Positions 21,450 to 32,916 of a stretch of DNA of 64,000 bases are shown here, one piece after another. Each line of letters begins with the position of its first letter. The first letter of the stretch is position 1. Both the position numbers and the translations under genes were made by a program. The notes below the pieces were generated by a model, which made no database searches, had not been told where the DNA came from, and saw only the letters and a list, made by a program, of their open reading frames with translations. The DNA is from Morinoia aosen (Eukaryota; Arthropoda; Malacostraca; Amphipoda; Talitridae): positions 49,692,859-49,756,858 of the forward strand of contig CM059575.1 in NCBI GenBank assembly GCA_030386875.1, in the 5' to 3' direction.

Positions 21450-24400
21450 CTCATTCCCAGACTACTCGCTTACTACAGATTCTCGATCCCGTCACCAAAT
21501 ACCGATTTTTAATAGACACTGGCTCCAGTGTGTCAATTATCCCAGCCACGGTGAAAGACAAAAACAACCCATTGTTGGCGACACTACGCGCCGCAAACGG
21601 CACGCCAATTCCTTGTTACGGTGAAAGAGTATTAGAGTGCAGTCTGGGACTGAGGAGAAAATTCACATTCACTTTCTTGATAGCTGAGGTACAAGAGCCC
21701 ATAATAGGTGCTGATTTTCTAGCCAAGTTTGGCATACTTGTAGATGTTAAAAACCGTAGAATTAGGGACGAGGAGACACAGATCTCAATTCCCGCTTGTA
21801 GCATAACTAGAGCTAATGTCTTGCATTCTTTCTCTATCGCCTTAAAGGAAGAGTGCATGTTTGAGCAATTACTAAAAGATTTTCCTGCATTGACAAATTC
21901 TAACTTAGTTTCTACAAAAATGCAGACCAGCACAAAGCACTTCATAGAGACGACGGGACCGCCAGTCTACTCCCGAGCAAGGCGACTACCGCCTGATCGA
22001 TTGGCGTTAGCTAAGAAAGAATTTGCGCGCATGCAAGAAAATGACATTATCCGCAGTTCCAAAAGTCCTTGGGCTAGCCCTCTTTTGCTAGTACCCAAGG
22101 CTAACGGTGAATTCAGACCGTGCGGGGATTTCCGCAGGTTGAATGCCGTTACTCTACCTGATCGCTACCCTATTCCTTACTTGCATGATTTCAGTGCAAA
22201 TTTAGAGGAAGCTCAAATTTTCTCAAAGATAGACCTTCAGCACGCCTTTCATCAAATTCCACTTGATGAGAGTGCTATCGCTAAGACCGCGGTAATCACT
22301 CCGTTTGGTCTCTTTGAATTTTTAAAAATGCCATACGGCTTGAGGAACGCTCCTCAGACGTTCCAAAGGCACATGGCTGAAATTTTCTCTGACCTCACTT
22401 TCGCTTATGTCTATCTAGACGACATCCTAGTGGCATCCACAACCCCGGAGTTGCACAAAGACCATCTTAGGGTCGTCTTTCAAAGACTGTCCGACAATGG
22501 ACTCCTCGTAAATCCTGCAAAATGTGAGCTCGGAAAGCCATCACTGATTTACTTAGGTCATGAAATCTCTAGCCTAGGTCTAAAACCTCTGCCTCTTAAA
22601 GTAGAAGTGATCAAAAACTTTCCTCTTCCACAGACCCAGAAGGAACTAAGAAGGTTCCTAGGTTCTGTTAACTTCTATCATCGTTTCATACGCAACTGTG
22701 CTCAAACTTTAGCCCCCTTGTCTGACTTGCTCGAACCGAAACGAAAAGGCAAATCTATTGAGGTAAAATGGACGGAAGAAGCGCGCACAGCTTTTGAGGA
22801 AATAAAGCACAAGTTAGCTTTCGCGACTGAATTATCCTACCCTATTGCTAATGCTGATTTTAGTCTAGTAGTGGACGCCTCGAGTACAGCTGTAGGTGCT
22901 GTTTTGCAACAACAAGTAGGTACTAATATCTCTCCTCTTGCTTTCTTTTCCAAAAAGCTGTCGCCCACTGAGCGTGCTTATAGCGCGTTCGGTAGGGAAC
23001 TTCTTGCTATCTACTTGTCTGTGAGACACTTTCGCTATGCTCTAGAGGCAAGGGAGTTTGTGATCTACACAGATCACAAACCTCTGACCTCAGCGATCAA
23101 GATGCCTTCTGAGCGGCATTCGCCAAGAGAAGCTCGACATCTGTCGTTTATAAGCCAATTCACCACTGACATCCGCTTCATAAAAGGGTTGGACAATACT
23201 GTCGCTGATTGTCTATCCCGCATCAACACTGTCCAAACCAGTGGTGAAATCACTTTCGGCAATATTTCCAAGACTCAGAAGGAGGATCCTGAACTTCAGG
23301 ACCTTCTCAAGCCTTCTAACACTTCCTCTCTGAAATTAACCTTGGTTGACGGCGTGTACCGTGATGCTGAGCGACTTTCTCGTTTGTATCTTCCCGCGAC
23401 TCTCCGCAGAGTAGCTATCCATCACCATCATTCTCTCTCTCATCCTGGTATTAACCGTACATTGCGTTTGATTTCTGATCGTTACGTCTGGCCAGCGATG
23501 CGTAAGGAGGTCAAGCAAATTGTGCAAAATTGCCATGCATGTCAGAATAGTAAAGTGGTGAAACATAATCGTGCAGCGCTGCAGAGTTGTGCATTCACAG
23601 GTCACAAGTTCGACTCTGTACACCTAGACTTGGTGGGTCCTTTGCCTTTATCGCGCGGTCATTCTTATTTGTTGACCATCATTGATAGGTTCACACGTTG
23701 GGTTGAGGCTGTCCCTCTTCCTGATACCCAAACTGAGACTGTAGCGCGCGCTTTCATGTCCAACTGGATCTCTAGATTTGGTGTTCCCTTAAGTGTCACA
23801 CATGACCGGGGATCACAATTTACCTCCAAATTTTGGAGTGAGCTTAGCACCGCCTTAGGGTGTGCAAATACATCAACTACCGCTTACCATCCGCAGTCGA
23901 ATGGACTTATTGAGAGAGTCCACAGAGATTTAAAGTCGGCATTACGTTGCCTGAACTGCAGCAATGATTGGACTGACAGACTTCCAGTAGTACTACTTAG
24001 CATCCGTAATTTACATAGACAGGATCAGCAATGCACAGCAGCTGAAATGCTCTATGGGCAAACACTTCGTCTCCCCGGCGACATTGTTGACCCTAAACCC
24101 TTGCCTGAATTTTCATCCGTTGACCGTTCTGCATATGTAACCTGTCTAAAAGATTGCATGCGCCAGATCAAGTATGTGGCTCCACGGATGCCTCAGACTA
24201 AGGACAAACTGGATCCTGCTTTGCAAGACTGCACACATGTGTACGTCCGAAACGACGCCATTAAACCTACACTCACGCGCCCTTATGATGGCCCATTCAA
24301 AATACTCAAACGCACGCCCAAGTATTTTATCCTTGAAAGATCTGGTTCACGCGACCCTGTGAGCATTGATCGATTAAAAGTCGCGTACACTTCCGATCAT

Positions 24401-24769
24401 AGTGTAACTTCTAACTCATCATTCTCTCCACAGAATTCTCTTTCCACTGAGACTCGATCATATCTACCATCTCAGCTTCCTCAGTTGGCTGCCTTGTTGC
24501 CTAGTCAACTTGAGTGTAATCCTTTCTATGTGCCTGTACATTCAAACCCTATCCCTAAGCCTATCGTAGATTCTAATTCTAGCCCTCTTACTGAAACAGC
24601 GACAAGTCTGGATAGACCAGACGAGCCCGCTGCAGTAACTCGTGTTCCTAGAACCCTTGCCGACCTAAATTTGCAGACCCGTTTGGTGAAACTTCCCCGC
24701 GTAGTAAGATTTTCTGACCGCCAAACCCGGCACGGTCGCGTTGTCAAACCTCCTTCCCGCTACAAATGA
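21413..24769 (+). CDS. pol: Pol polyprotein of the older Gypsy copy (PR-RT-RH-IN)
   Basis: Entered by -1 slippage from gag, this frame is open to 24769. Domains follow the same order as in the younger copy: protease (FLIDTGSSVSIIPA), reverse transcriptase (FRPCGDFRRLNAVT, YVYLDDILVAS), RNase H (SLVVDASSTAVGAVLQQ), integrase zinc domain (HHHSLSHPGIN, CHACQNSK) and DDE core (DLVGP, THDRGSQ, NGLIERVHRD). The C-terminal tail is Pro/Ser-rich and less conserved between the copies (ending RVVKPPSRYK here). No inactivating change is seen in pol, but the element's 5' LTR is split by the younger insertion and its primer site looks damaged. It can therefore hardly retrotranspose by itself. Confidence 0.94.
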   Translation, partial: RQQRRIVASTALPHSQTTRLLQILDPVTKYRFLIDTGSSVSIIPATVKDKNNPLLATLRAANGTPIPCYGERVLECSLGLRRKFTFTFLIAEVQEPIIGADFLAKFGILVDVKNRRIRDEETQISIPACSITRANVLHSFSIALKEECMFEQLLKDFPALTNSNLVSTKMQTSTKHFIETTGPPVYSRARRLPPDRLALAKKEFARMQENDIIRSSKSPWASPLLLVPKANGEFRPCGDFRRLNAVTLPDRYPIPYLHDFSANLEEAQIFSKIDLQHAFHQIPLDESAIAKTAVITPFGLFEFLKMPYGLRNAPQTFQRHMAEIFSDLTFAYVYLDDILVASTTPELHKDHLRVVFQRLSDNGLLVNPAKCELGKPSLIYLGHEISSLGLKPLPLKVEVIKNFPLPQTQKELRRFLGSVNFYHRFIRNCAQTLAPLSDLLEPKRKGKSIEVKWTEEARTAFEEIKHKLAFATELSYPIANADFSLVVDASSTAVGAVLQQQVGTNISPLAFFSKKLSPTERAYSAFGRELLAIYLSVRHFRYALEAREFVIYTDHKPLTSAIKMPSERHSPREARHLSFISQFTTDIRFIKGLDNTVADCLSRINTVQTSGEITFGNISKTQKEDPELQDLLKPSNTSSLKLTLVDGVYRDAERLSRLYLPATLRRVAIHHHHSLSHPGINRTLRLISDRYVWPAMRKEVKQIVQNCHACQNSKVVKHNRAALQSCAFTGHKFDSVHLDLVGPLPLSRGHSYLLTIIDRFTRWVEAVPLPDTQTETVARAFMSNWISRFGVPLSVTHDRGSQFTSKFWSELSTALGCANTSTTAYHPQSNGLIERVHRDLKSALRCLNCSNDWTDRLPVVLLSIRNLHRQDQQCTAAEMLYGQTLRLPGDIVDPKPLPEFSSVDRSAYVTCLKDCMRQIKYVAPRMPQTKDKLDPALQDCTHVYVRNDAIKPTLTRPYDGPFKILKRTPKYFILERSGSRDPVSIDRLKVAYTSDHSVTSNSSFSPQNSLSTETRSYLPSQLPQLAALLPSQLECNPFYVPVHSNPIPKPIVDSNSSPLTETATSLDRPDEPAAVTRVPRTLADLNLQTRLVKLPRVVRFSDRQTRHGRVVKPPSRYK

Positions 24770-24810
24770 TTGCAGCGGGTGGACCTTTCGGTCTGCGCCT
24801 TGGGGGGTAA

Positions 24811-27071
24811 CGTAGCAATCGCTACAAAAGCGTAAGAATATTAAATTTTCCCATTCGCACTTAAATAAATTAATTATTAGCATTAAAGATCTTACTCTAA
24901 TTTATTATTAATTATTTTCTACTTCTAATTCGTAATCCTTAAAGTTTTTGTGCAAAAAGCATAAAAATTAAAGTCACGATTGACATGTTCGTGTTTCAAG
25001 CCTCTGAATCTGGCAGCACTGTGCGTGGCGTCCTTTTGAAACACATTCTCTCGTGCCTTACTAGCTCGCGCATACCGCGTTCGTATAAGTGAAGATATTT
25101 AGTGTTTAAATAAGAAGAAGTAACCTGGTAATGTATACAAGTGTAAATTCCCTGTGTGCATGTTTGATTAACTTAAGGATCTGTTCATCGTCGTGAATTA
25201 AGGATGAACTTAAAAATAGTGTTAAAGCTCTTAGACGGGCATGTGTATTTCGAATGCTACCTCAACGTGAAATAGCGTAAACATTTACGTGTCAATGTTT
25301 CATTTCTTGTCGAATTTTTTATTATTACTATTATATTCAACTACGTTGACCTTTTGCCTCACTAACAAAGTTCGACATTTTACGCTGCCATATTATTTCA
25401 AGACCAGTTTACGAATACGGCCGTTAGAGCACGACAGAGCTGCTGGCGTCTTTGTTCGCGGTTGCCTTTGTTTTCCAAAAATGGCGAAGCAATGTTGCCG
25501 ACTCATGTCATTTATAATTCGTACCTTTTTGGTACGCGGGATAGTATTTCTATTTCTCACAACATAAAGTACAGTAGTTTTCTGAATTGTGTTTAGCGTG
25601 AAATTATTAATTGGGAAATGTCTTTTAATAATTTCGTACGTTTATAAATCACGAAGATTATTCATGTCTATGCTTGCTAAAGTTTTGAGTTTCATTTTTG
25701 TATAGTTCATACTCCTTGAACCTTGCGTTTAATCGCACTTATTTCAATATAAATCATTTCAATAAAATTTAATTTAATTCTGTTCATTCTTGTGACAAAA
25801 ACACCCACTACCATTTCCCTTTCGTGAGTGCGTACAAATTATGCCGGCGGCTTGGCGAATGCCGACGTGTAGAGCCGCCGGGTTAATCGCCGCACTGATT
25901 TTCATGTTTTCGTTTTTGCGCATATTTCCTTTCTGTGCAAGCAAAACGTTTAGTGTTTCCTTTTTATTGTGGATATTATTCCTCAATTCCTTTATTATTG
26001 TAAATGATATTTATCCCTGATTTTCAGTAGGATTTATATCCATGAACTTTAGAATTGTTCTCTGTTATTTCTTGTACAGTTATAGAGATGTTCTGGAGTA
26101 CATAAAGAAACATTAATTCGCTTTCTATGAAATTCTTAATTGCTGTAATTCTTTTCTTCTGCTTCATGAACCATGTCTTGTTAAGTCATGTGTTTTCCAT
26201 GGTTCAGGGATTTGTTTCCCGATGTTACTCTTAGATAATCACTAAAAGTATTACTAAAAATTCTTAAATTTTATGTCTTGTATTTAAAGCAAGAGCAGTT
26301 GTATAAGAGTTTCTTAATTGATTCTGTCCTATCTTCTCTACTTTTGAGCTAGACGAAAAAGAGAACAAATGAAATTAACTAGAGTCAAATCTGAAGGATT
26401 TCTCGAATTCTGCTGTGTGGGAGTTTATTATTTGCAATGTTGTGGGACTGTCAGTGGTGGAAGTTTCCTTGATGTCTCCTTGGACTGTTCATCCAGCGTT
26501 TGGACTCTTTGCAGGACTTCAACGTCATCGCCACACACCACTCACAACATTCTCCCTGGGCCTTAGTGGGATTCCCTTTGTTGGATTAGTCTTGGGTTTT
26601 ACCTCAACCGGCCTCATCTGCACTGGCCCGACCTTAACTGGACGTGACTTAACCAGAATTTACCTGGCCTTGGGCCTCATTTTGTCTCGCTTGTTTGGGC
26701 TTTAATGCTACTTAACTCACCTAAGAATTGCCTCAACTTGAGCCACCCTGCCTGGCCTCAACTCAATCAAATTGATCACTCACAACGTCACGGTTTCCTC
26801 CAAGTCTTATAAACTGGGCTCTTAAATCACTTGCAAACAACACACACTGTCGACTCCAGCACTTCTCCAGGAGCCGCCCGTCTGCCCGGACTGCAAACCC
26901 TCTTCAGCCAAGTTCATCGGTTGCTCAAGATTCGGCGGTCCTCTCCGGTTTCCTTCCAATATACACCAAAAGCTGAGTCCAGAGTGCCTTATTATCCTTT
27001 CTCATGGTTTACTCCAAATGCTTAACGAGGTTTGTAAGGACTGGCTATACCCCACGGCCAGAATCATTACA
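24811..27071 (+). repeat. 3' LTR of the older Gypsy copy
   Basis: It spans 2261 bp. It begins CGTAGCAATCGCT, where the 5' LTR has TGTAGC, so the terminal T seems mutated; it ends ATCATTACA. The 5' LTR pieces, joined, come to almost the same length (2262 bp). The target duplication GAAC follows at 27072-27075. Confidence 0.92.
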
Positions 27072-27284
27072 GAACTGCCGTAGGGGTTCACAAAGGCTTG
27101 AAAATGCTTTATCAATAACTATCACGACTTGGTTGATAAACTATCAATTGTGATGCTCAACTTACGGAACTATTACAAGCAGCATCGACGAAGCAATGCT
27201 TCCAAGATAACGTGAGGAAAAACACCGCGGCCAACAGGCAATATCCTTGATTTTAATTTAAAGCTCAGATCTCTTGGTCATCTG

Positions 27285-27545
27285 ATGATCAGATCTCTTA
27301 CGTAGAGCGTCTCAAGGATTGTATAGGCAGACACGACACGTAGCTCCTCGCACGTCTAATCGGTCGAATCATGTGCTGTAAAGTTTCATTTATATATATG
27401 CGAGTATGACAGTGTTAAGCTTGCGCTTAACCTGCCGTATGATGGTCCCTTCAGAGTCATGTAGAGAAAACCAAAATACTTCATTAGGTAACTTTGACTC
27501 AGTTAACATTGACCGTTTTGAAGCCACCTCTGTATCCAATGCTTA
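27285..27545 (+). pseudogene. Decayed Gypsy pol C-terminus
   Basis: Translated fragments in shifting frames match the end of the Gypsy pol described above: SYVERLKDC (compare AYVTCLKDC), then LPYDGPFR with RKPKYFI (compare RPYDGPFK, KYFIL), then SVNIDRFEAT (compare PVSIDRLKVA). Stops and frameshifts separate them. This is an old remnant of the same broad lineage, lying against the older element's 3' boundary. The mag-type element was later inserted just downstream. Confidence 0.75.
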
Positions 27546-27554
27546 TTTGCTTAT

Positions 27555-27957
27555 TGTAATATAGCGGGTAGTGTAAGTTCTAGTTAGAGAGACCAAAAGT
27601 TGGCAACGCTCGAGAGAGCAACACTCGCAAGTCAGTCTGCAAGTGGCCTCGGGTTCAACAACAAGTAAATGTTGACCGAGTGTGTATATAATTACCTACT
27701 GTGGTTGGTATCTAACTTCTTAAGTTCTAAACTAATGTACTAATTCTATTTTATTCTATTCTATATATTTCCATCTATCTCCGCTCTAATCTCACTAGCC
27801 ACAGTACTACAAATTGAGTATTAAGTTAAGATACCCAAGAGGTGAGTGAACTATTTACCTAACTTGCTGTGTCATTGCATTTGTCTATTGATGTATTATT
27901 TGTATCTATGTGGAACCTATACTGTGCTCTAGTGTAGGGTTACTAGAGTTACAATAC
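27555..27957 (+). repeat. 5' LTR of the mag-type element
   Basis: 403 bp, starting TGTAATATAGCGGG. It matches 32262-32664 with a handful of differences (for example GCGGGTAG against GCGAGTAG, and a change in the TTCTATT repeats). Confidence 0.93.
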
Positions 27958-27968
27958 TGGCGACGAGG
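27958..27968 (+). promoter_or_regulatory. Primer binding site, tRNA-Ser type
   Basis: TGGCGACGAGG starts directly after the LTR. It is complementary to the CCA end of a serine tRNA whose acceptor begins GACGAGG. Confidence 0.75.
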
Positions 27969-28177
27969 ATTTTTGTAGAACTATTAGGAGAGGCTAGACT
28001 AATGAAGGAACTCAGAATTATATTCAGTGACTAGAGTATTGATGCTGTAAATTTCTGTTTTTTTTAACAAGGTGTATTATTACAGTCTCTTGAATTGGCT
28101 ACTCTTTCAACTGATATTGTTGCTACTACTATTTCAGGTAGATATCTGACAATTAGCTGTAAAGCTGGGTAAAAAAA

Positions 28178-31100
28178 ATGCCAATGCTAGGCTCAGTGGG
28201 AGAATTCAACCCTTTAGAGGAAGAATTCCCAGAATATAAAGTCAGGCTAAACTGCTTCCTGAGTATTAATAAAATTAGAAGATTCAAATAAAGCTAAAAC
28301 ATTTATTGCTCTGGTGGGTCCTAAAATTGTTAGGTTAGCAAAGGACCTACTCTCCCCTAAAAGACTTTTAGATGCTACCTATGATGAGATCATGGAAGCG
28401 TTAAGACGGCATTTTAAGCCGACACGCAACCAGATCTTTGAAAGGTTTAGGTTCCATAAGCGGAACCAGAAACAAGGGGAGAGCATTGCTGATTTTGTGG
28501 CTAGCTTAAAGGCCCTTTCAGACACCTGTAATTTCAAACAGGAAGTTCTAGAAGAAACACTGCTAGATAGGTTCATACTGGGTGTGGCCAGTAATGATGT
28601 TCAAAATTGTTTGCTGAATGAAGCTGACCTCACATGGAAAAAAGCCGTGGATCTTGCAACTGCCAAAGAAACACAACTGAGGGAGACGGTTGTGTTAAGG
28701 CAACCTAATTCCATACTAAATGTGGGCCAGCATAGAGTAAAGCAAACTGCTATTAAGCCTCAGGGCAAAACTCAGGCTCAAGCTAGCCCCAAATCAGCAT
28801 GCAGCGGCTGTGGTAATCTGCACTGGCGTAGAGATTGCCCCTATAAAGACATTGTTTGTCATGGTTGTGGCCAAAAAGGCCATCTTAAGAAATTTTGTTT
28901 TAAATTGAAAAATCAAAATTCTGCTAACGGCAACAAAAATAATTTTGTGCATGCTATGCATGAGAAAAGGGGGAGGGAAAACCACCCTAACCCTAATGGA
29001 ACTAGCAATGGAACCAGTGCAGATTACCCAGCCCCCAATCAAGGATGCTATGGGGAAATTTTTGCTTTAGCCGAGGAAATGAAACCCCCAATCAAAATAA
29101 AATTGTTACTAAATGGTGTGCCATTAGAGATGCAGGTAGATACAGGTGCTGCCAGGTCTATCCTTTCAATGGCCACCTACTCTAAAATACCAGCTAAGTC
29201 AAGACCCGAGCTGAGACCTTCTGATGTTAAGCTTAGGACTTATGGAGGAACCCCCCTAGTGATTTGTGGGGAGATTAGGGCTAACATCCAGCGTGAATCT
29301 AGTGGTATGGTTCCTCAGCTAGCAACTATTGTGGTTGTAGACAGGGAGGGGCCAGCCTTGCTGGGTAGAGACCTGATTGATTTCCTTGGGCTAACTATAG
29401 TATCAAATAATGTCAACAAATTGACAACCTGCCCTGAAGAGTTAGCAAATAAATTCCCCGACCTTTTTCAACCAGGTCTAGGTTGCTTTAAGGGAAGGAA
29501 TTTCAAAATAGAAAAGGATCCAGCCGTACCACCAAAGTTTTGTAAGGCCAGGAACGTGCCTTACACACTGAGACCTAAGGTGGAGGCAGAACTTGATAGA
29601 CTGGTGCAGGAAGGTATCCTCACCCCTGTACAGTACTCAAGATGGGCAGCGGCTATCGTCCCTGTGCTCAAGGCTGATCAAAGCATCCGAATATGTGGGG
29701 ACTACAAACTAACCGTCAACAGAGCCACTAGGCTTGATACCTGCCCTATACCCAGAGTGGAAGATCTATTTAGCGGGTTAGCAGGAGGAGTTATATACTC
29801 CAAGCTAGATATGTCTCAGGCATACGCTCAACTACCCTTGGATGAAGACTCCAAGGAACTCACGGTAATAAACACCCACAGAGGTTTATTTGCCTACAAC
29901 CGTCTCAGCTTTGGAATTGCGTCCGCACCTGGAATCTTTCAGCGTGCCATGGAAGGACTATTGCAGGGCCTCCCAGGAGTGTTCTGCTACCTGGATGACG
30001 TCCTGGTGAGTGCCACTAATGAGCAAGAGCACAACAAGCGTCTCTATCAAGTCTTATCTAAACTACAGGAGGCAGGGCTAAAACTGAAAATGGATAAATG
30101 CCAAATTGAAGTGCCACAGGTATCCTACCTTGTATACCAAATTGACAAGGATGGATTGCACCCCACTGCAGAGAAGGTAGCAGCAATACAGAATGCACCA
30201 GCTCCTACTAATGTGACTCAACTGAGAGCCTACCTTGGGCTGTTAAATTTCTATAGGAAATTTCTAAAATCATCTGCAACCATGCTGGAGCCCCTAAATA
30301 CCTTACTGAGGGATAAAACCCCTTGGAAATGGGATGCAAGTCAGGAGAGAGCCTTCCAGAAATCTAAACAAGCCCTCCTGGACTCTCAGACTCTAGTCCA
30401 CTTTGACCCTCAGAAACCCATAGTGGTAGTGGCTGACAGTAGTGCGTATGGTGTGGGAGCGGTGCTGTGTCACCTTATTGATGGGATTGAACGCCCCGCC
30501 TATTTTGCCTCCCGAACTCTAACAGCAACAGAACGCAACTACTCTCAAACTGAGAAAGAAGCCCTAGCTGTGGTGTTCGCACTTCGAAAATTTCATTGCT
30601 ACCTGTGGGGACAGGATTTCACTGTGGTTACGGACCACAAACCTTTGTTAGGACTATTTGATCCGGGTAGAAGCATTCCTCCGATGGCATCCGGGCGCAT
30701 TCAAAGGTGGGCTTTACTACTGCAGTCCTACAAGTTCATCCTGCGTCACCGGTTCGGCGTGCTGTTGGGCACAGCTGATGCTCTCAGTCGTCTACCTTTG
30801 ACAACTCCCGAGGAAGCCACACCTATTCCTGCGGAATGGACGTCCTTAGTAAATTTCCTCGAGTCAGCTCCAGTCACCAGCACCCACATCCGCGACGGCA
30901 CCCTAAGGGACCCAGTACTTTCAAAGGTATACAAATACTGCCAAGTAGGCTGGCCTTCGACGGTAATTGGTGACCCTGATCTCGCTCCGTATACTAGGAG
31001 GCGAGACGAATTGTCTACACAAAATGGCTGTGTGCTCTGGGGAGCAAGAATTATTGTACCCCAAGCTCTCAGACAAGCCATTGTGGACGAACTTCACTCT

Positions 31101-32195
31101 GGCCATGCTGGATCATCCAGGATGAAGGAGTTAGCTCGCAGCTATGTATGGTGGCCGTTGCTGGACAAAGATCTAGAAGAAACGACTAAGTCATGCAGCG
31201 AGTGCCTGAGCACTCGAGCTGCACCAACGAAAGCTGAACTCCATCCGTGGGAATGGCCTGCGAAGCCTTGGCATCGCATACACATTGACTACGCGGGCCC
31301 AATGGATGGAAAATACTATCTAGTGATCGTGGATGCACACTCTAAGTGGGTTGAAAATTTTCCCACATCTACTACAACCTCTAGCGAAACGATCTCGTGC
31401 CTGAAACACACTTTTGCGACATTTGGATTTCCAGTAACAATTGTTTCTGACAATGCAACGTGTTTCACATCGGCTGAATTCCAAGAATTTGTGAAGGCAT
31501 GTGGTATGCGACATATTACGAGCGCACCATACCACCCTTCAACTAATGGACTGGCAGAGCGCATGGTACAAGCTTTCAAGAAGAATATACGAAAGTCAAC
31601 GGAACCCCTACGCCTAGCACTAGACAGGTTTCTGTTCAACTATCGGCTGACACCCCACACGACAACAGGTGTTACGCCCGCCGAACTGATGTTAGGCAGA
31701 AAAGTTCGCTCTCGTCTTGATCTGCTTTGGCCGTCAGAAGCAATCGCGTCCAAAGTTGCTCAACGCCAGGATGCTCAAAAAAGATACCACCCAGGGTCTC
31801 GCGCGGTTGATATTCCGCCGGAGTCTCCTGTGATGGTCCGTCAATACACGCCGGGTTCCCCAAAATGGACCCCTGCTACCACCATTGAGAAAACAGGCCC
31901 GGTATCCTACAAGTGCCAACTGAAGGGGGGAGAGGTCGTTCGTCGACACCAGGACCAAGTTATTACCTGCTCGAACACCATCCCTGAACCCTTGGAACAA
32001 CCTACGGAGGAAACCGTTGTGTTTCCACAACCTGCTCAAAATTCATACCCACCACCTCCGACCAATGAACCTGACTCCGAAACACCTGATTACCCGATTC
32101 CCACCCAGGAGGCTAGGATGCACGAGCCTCCAAGTGCTAGCATCTCACGCAGGTCTACCCGGGCTCGGAAGCCTGTGGTGAGAATGGACCTTTAG
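28178..32195 (+). pseudogene. Gag-Pol of the mag-type element, frameshifted near the start
   Basis: The natural ATG appears to be 28178 (MPMLGSVGEFNPLEEEFPEY). After codon 33 one extra A (28277) shifts the frame, so translation from that ATG stops at once. From 28278 the frame is open to 32195. Gag: a capsid-like part (RHFKPTRNQIFERFRFHKRN), then two zinc knuckles (CSGCGNLHWRRDC; CHGCGQKGHLKKFC). Pol: protease (MQVDTGAARS), reverse transcriptase (FCYLDDVLVSA), RNase H (VVVADSSAYGVGAVLC), integrase (HIDYAGPMD, VSDNATCFTS, AERMVQAFKK), and a Pro-rich tail. Gag and Pol share one frame, with no slippage site. Apart from the extra base all main motifs are intact, so the copy is probably young but inactive. 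Confidence 0.9.
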
Positions 32196-32248
32196 GATTG
32201 ACTATATTGAATAAGGGGACTGGGGATACAGGGGGAGGGTTTCTAATT

Positions 32249-32261
32249 AAGGAGGGAGGGG
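32249..32261 (+). promoter_or_regulatory. Polypurine tract of the mag-type element
   Basis: AAGGAGGGAGGGG directly abuts the 3' LTR, as expected for the plus-strand primer. Confidence 0.75.
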
Positions 32262-32664
32262 TGTAATATAGCGAGTAGTGTAAGTTCTAGCTAGAGAGAC
32301 CAAAAGTTGGCAACGCTCGAGAGAGCAACACTCGCAAGTCAGTCTGCAAGTGGCCTCGGGTTCAACAACAAGTAAATGTTGACCGAGTGTGTATATAATT
32401 ACCTACTGTGGTTGGTATCTAACTTCTTAAGTTCTAAACTAATGTACTAATTCTATTCTATTCTATTCTATATATTTCCGTCTATCTCCGCTCTAATCTC
32501 ACTAGCCACAGTACTACAAATTGAGTATTAAGTTAAGATACCCAAGAGGTGAGTGAACTATTTACCTAACTTGCTGTGTCATTGCATTTGTCTATTGATG
32601 TATTATTTGTATCTATGTGGAACCTATACTGTGCTCTAGTGTAGGGTTACTAGAGTTACAATAC
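32262..32664 (+). repeat. 3' LTR of the mag-type element
   Basis: 403 bp, the same length as the 5' LTR and nearly identical to it. It is followed by the target duplication TTAT. Confidence 0.93.
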
Positions 32665-32916
32665 TTATAATCCTCTTCCAGTAACTCATCCTTCTAGAAC
32701 GATTAAATAATTAGCTTAAAACACTATTCTTCCATCTTTAAAACTCCAATTTAAACCTGTGTATCAGCACTAACTTTCTCGGGCCGATCGTCATTTATCA
32801 GTACTACTCCCATGTCGTGATTTAATTGCTAGTTCTCCTGATTCGTAAACTGATTTAAATGCTCTAACTTTTATGTTTTTCAATTAGATCAAATCTATTC
32901 GGTAAATTACTTAAGG

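Larger units (their letters stand above)
8190..27071 (+). mobile_element. Older copy of a Ty3/Gypsy element with 2.26-kb LTRs, interrupted by a younger copy
   Basis: The 5' LTR (8190-8794 plus 18218-19874) and 3' LTR (24811-27071) are nearly identical, and the flanks carry the 4-bp duplication GAAC (8186-8189 and 27072-27075). The gag (20460-21431) and pol (21413-24769) frames are open. By eye the LTRs differ at about 16-18 of roughly 2260 positions. The younger relative 8795-18213 is inserted in its 5' LTR. The gag zinc motif (Cys-x2-His-x9-Cys-x4-Cys) and the possible tRNA-Trp primer site suggest the CsRn1/Kabuki lineage of Ty3/Gypsy elements. That lineage call is an inference from motifs. 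Confidence 0.92.
27555..32664 (+). mobile_element. mag-type Ty3/Gypsy element, complete but with broken gag start
   Basis: LTRs of 403 bp each lie at 27555-27957 and 32262-32664, with the 4-bp target duplication TTAT at 27551-27554 and 32665-32668. It has a serine-tRNA-type primer site, a clear polypurine tract, and one long gag-pol frame. The serine primer and the gag-pol layout fit the mag lineage first described in silkworm. LTR ends read TGTAAT...CAATAC, so the 3' end is AC and not CA if the target site is as stated. One extra base near the gag start is the only clear damage. Confidence 0.92.

Noticed and set aside
27951..27960. mag-type LTR ending in TTACA (TG...CA rule)
   Set aside because: That boundary gives no target duplication, whereas ending at AATAC gives TTAT on both sides and places the primer site directly next to the LTR.
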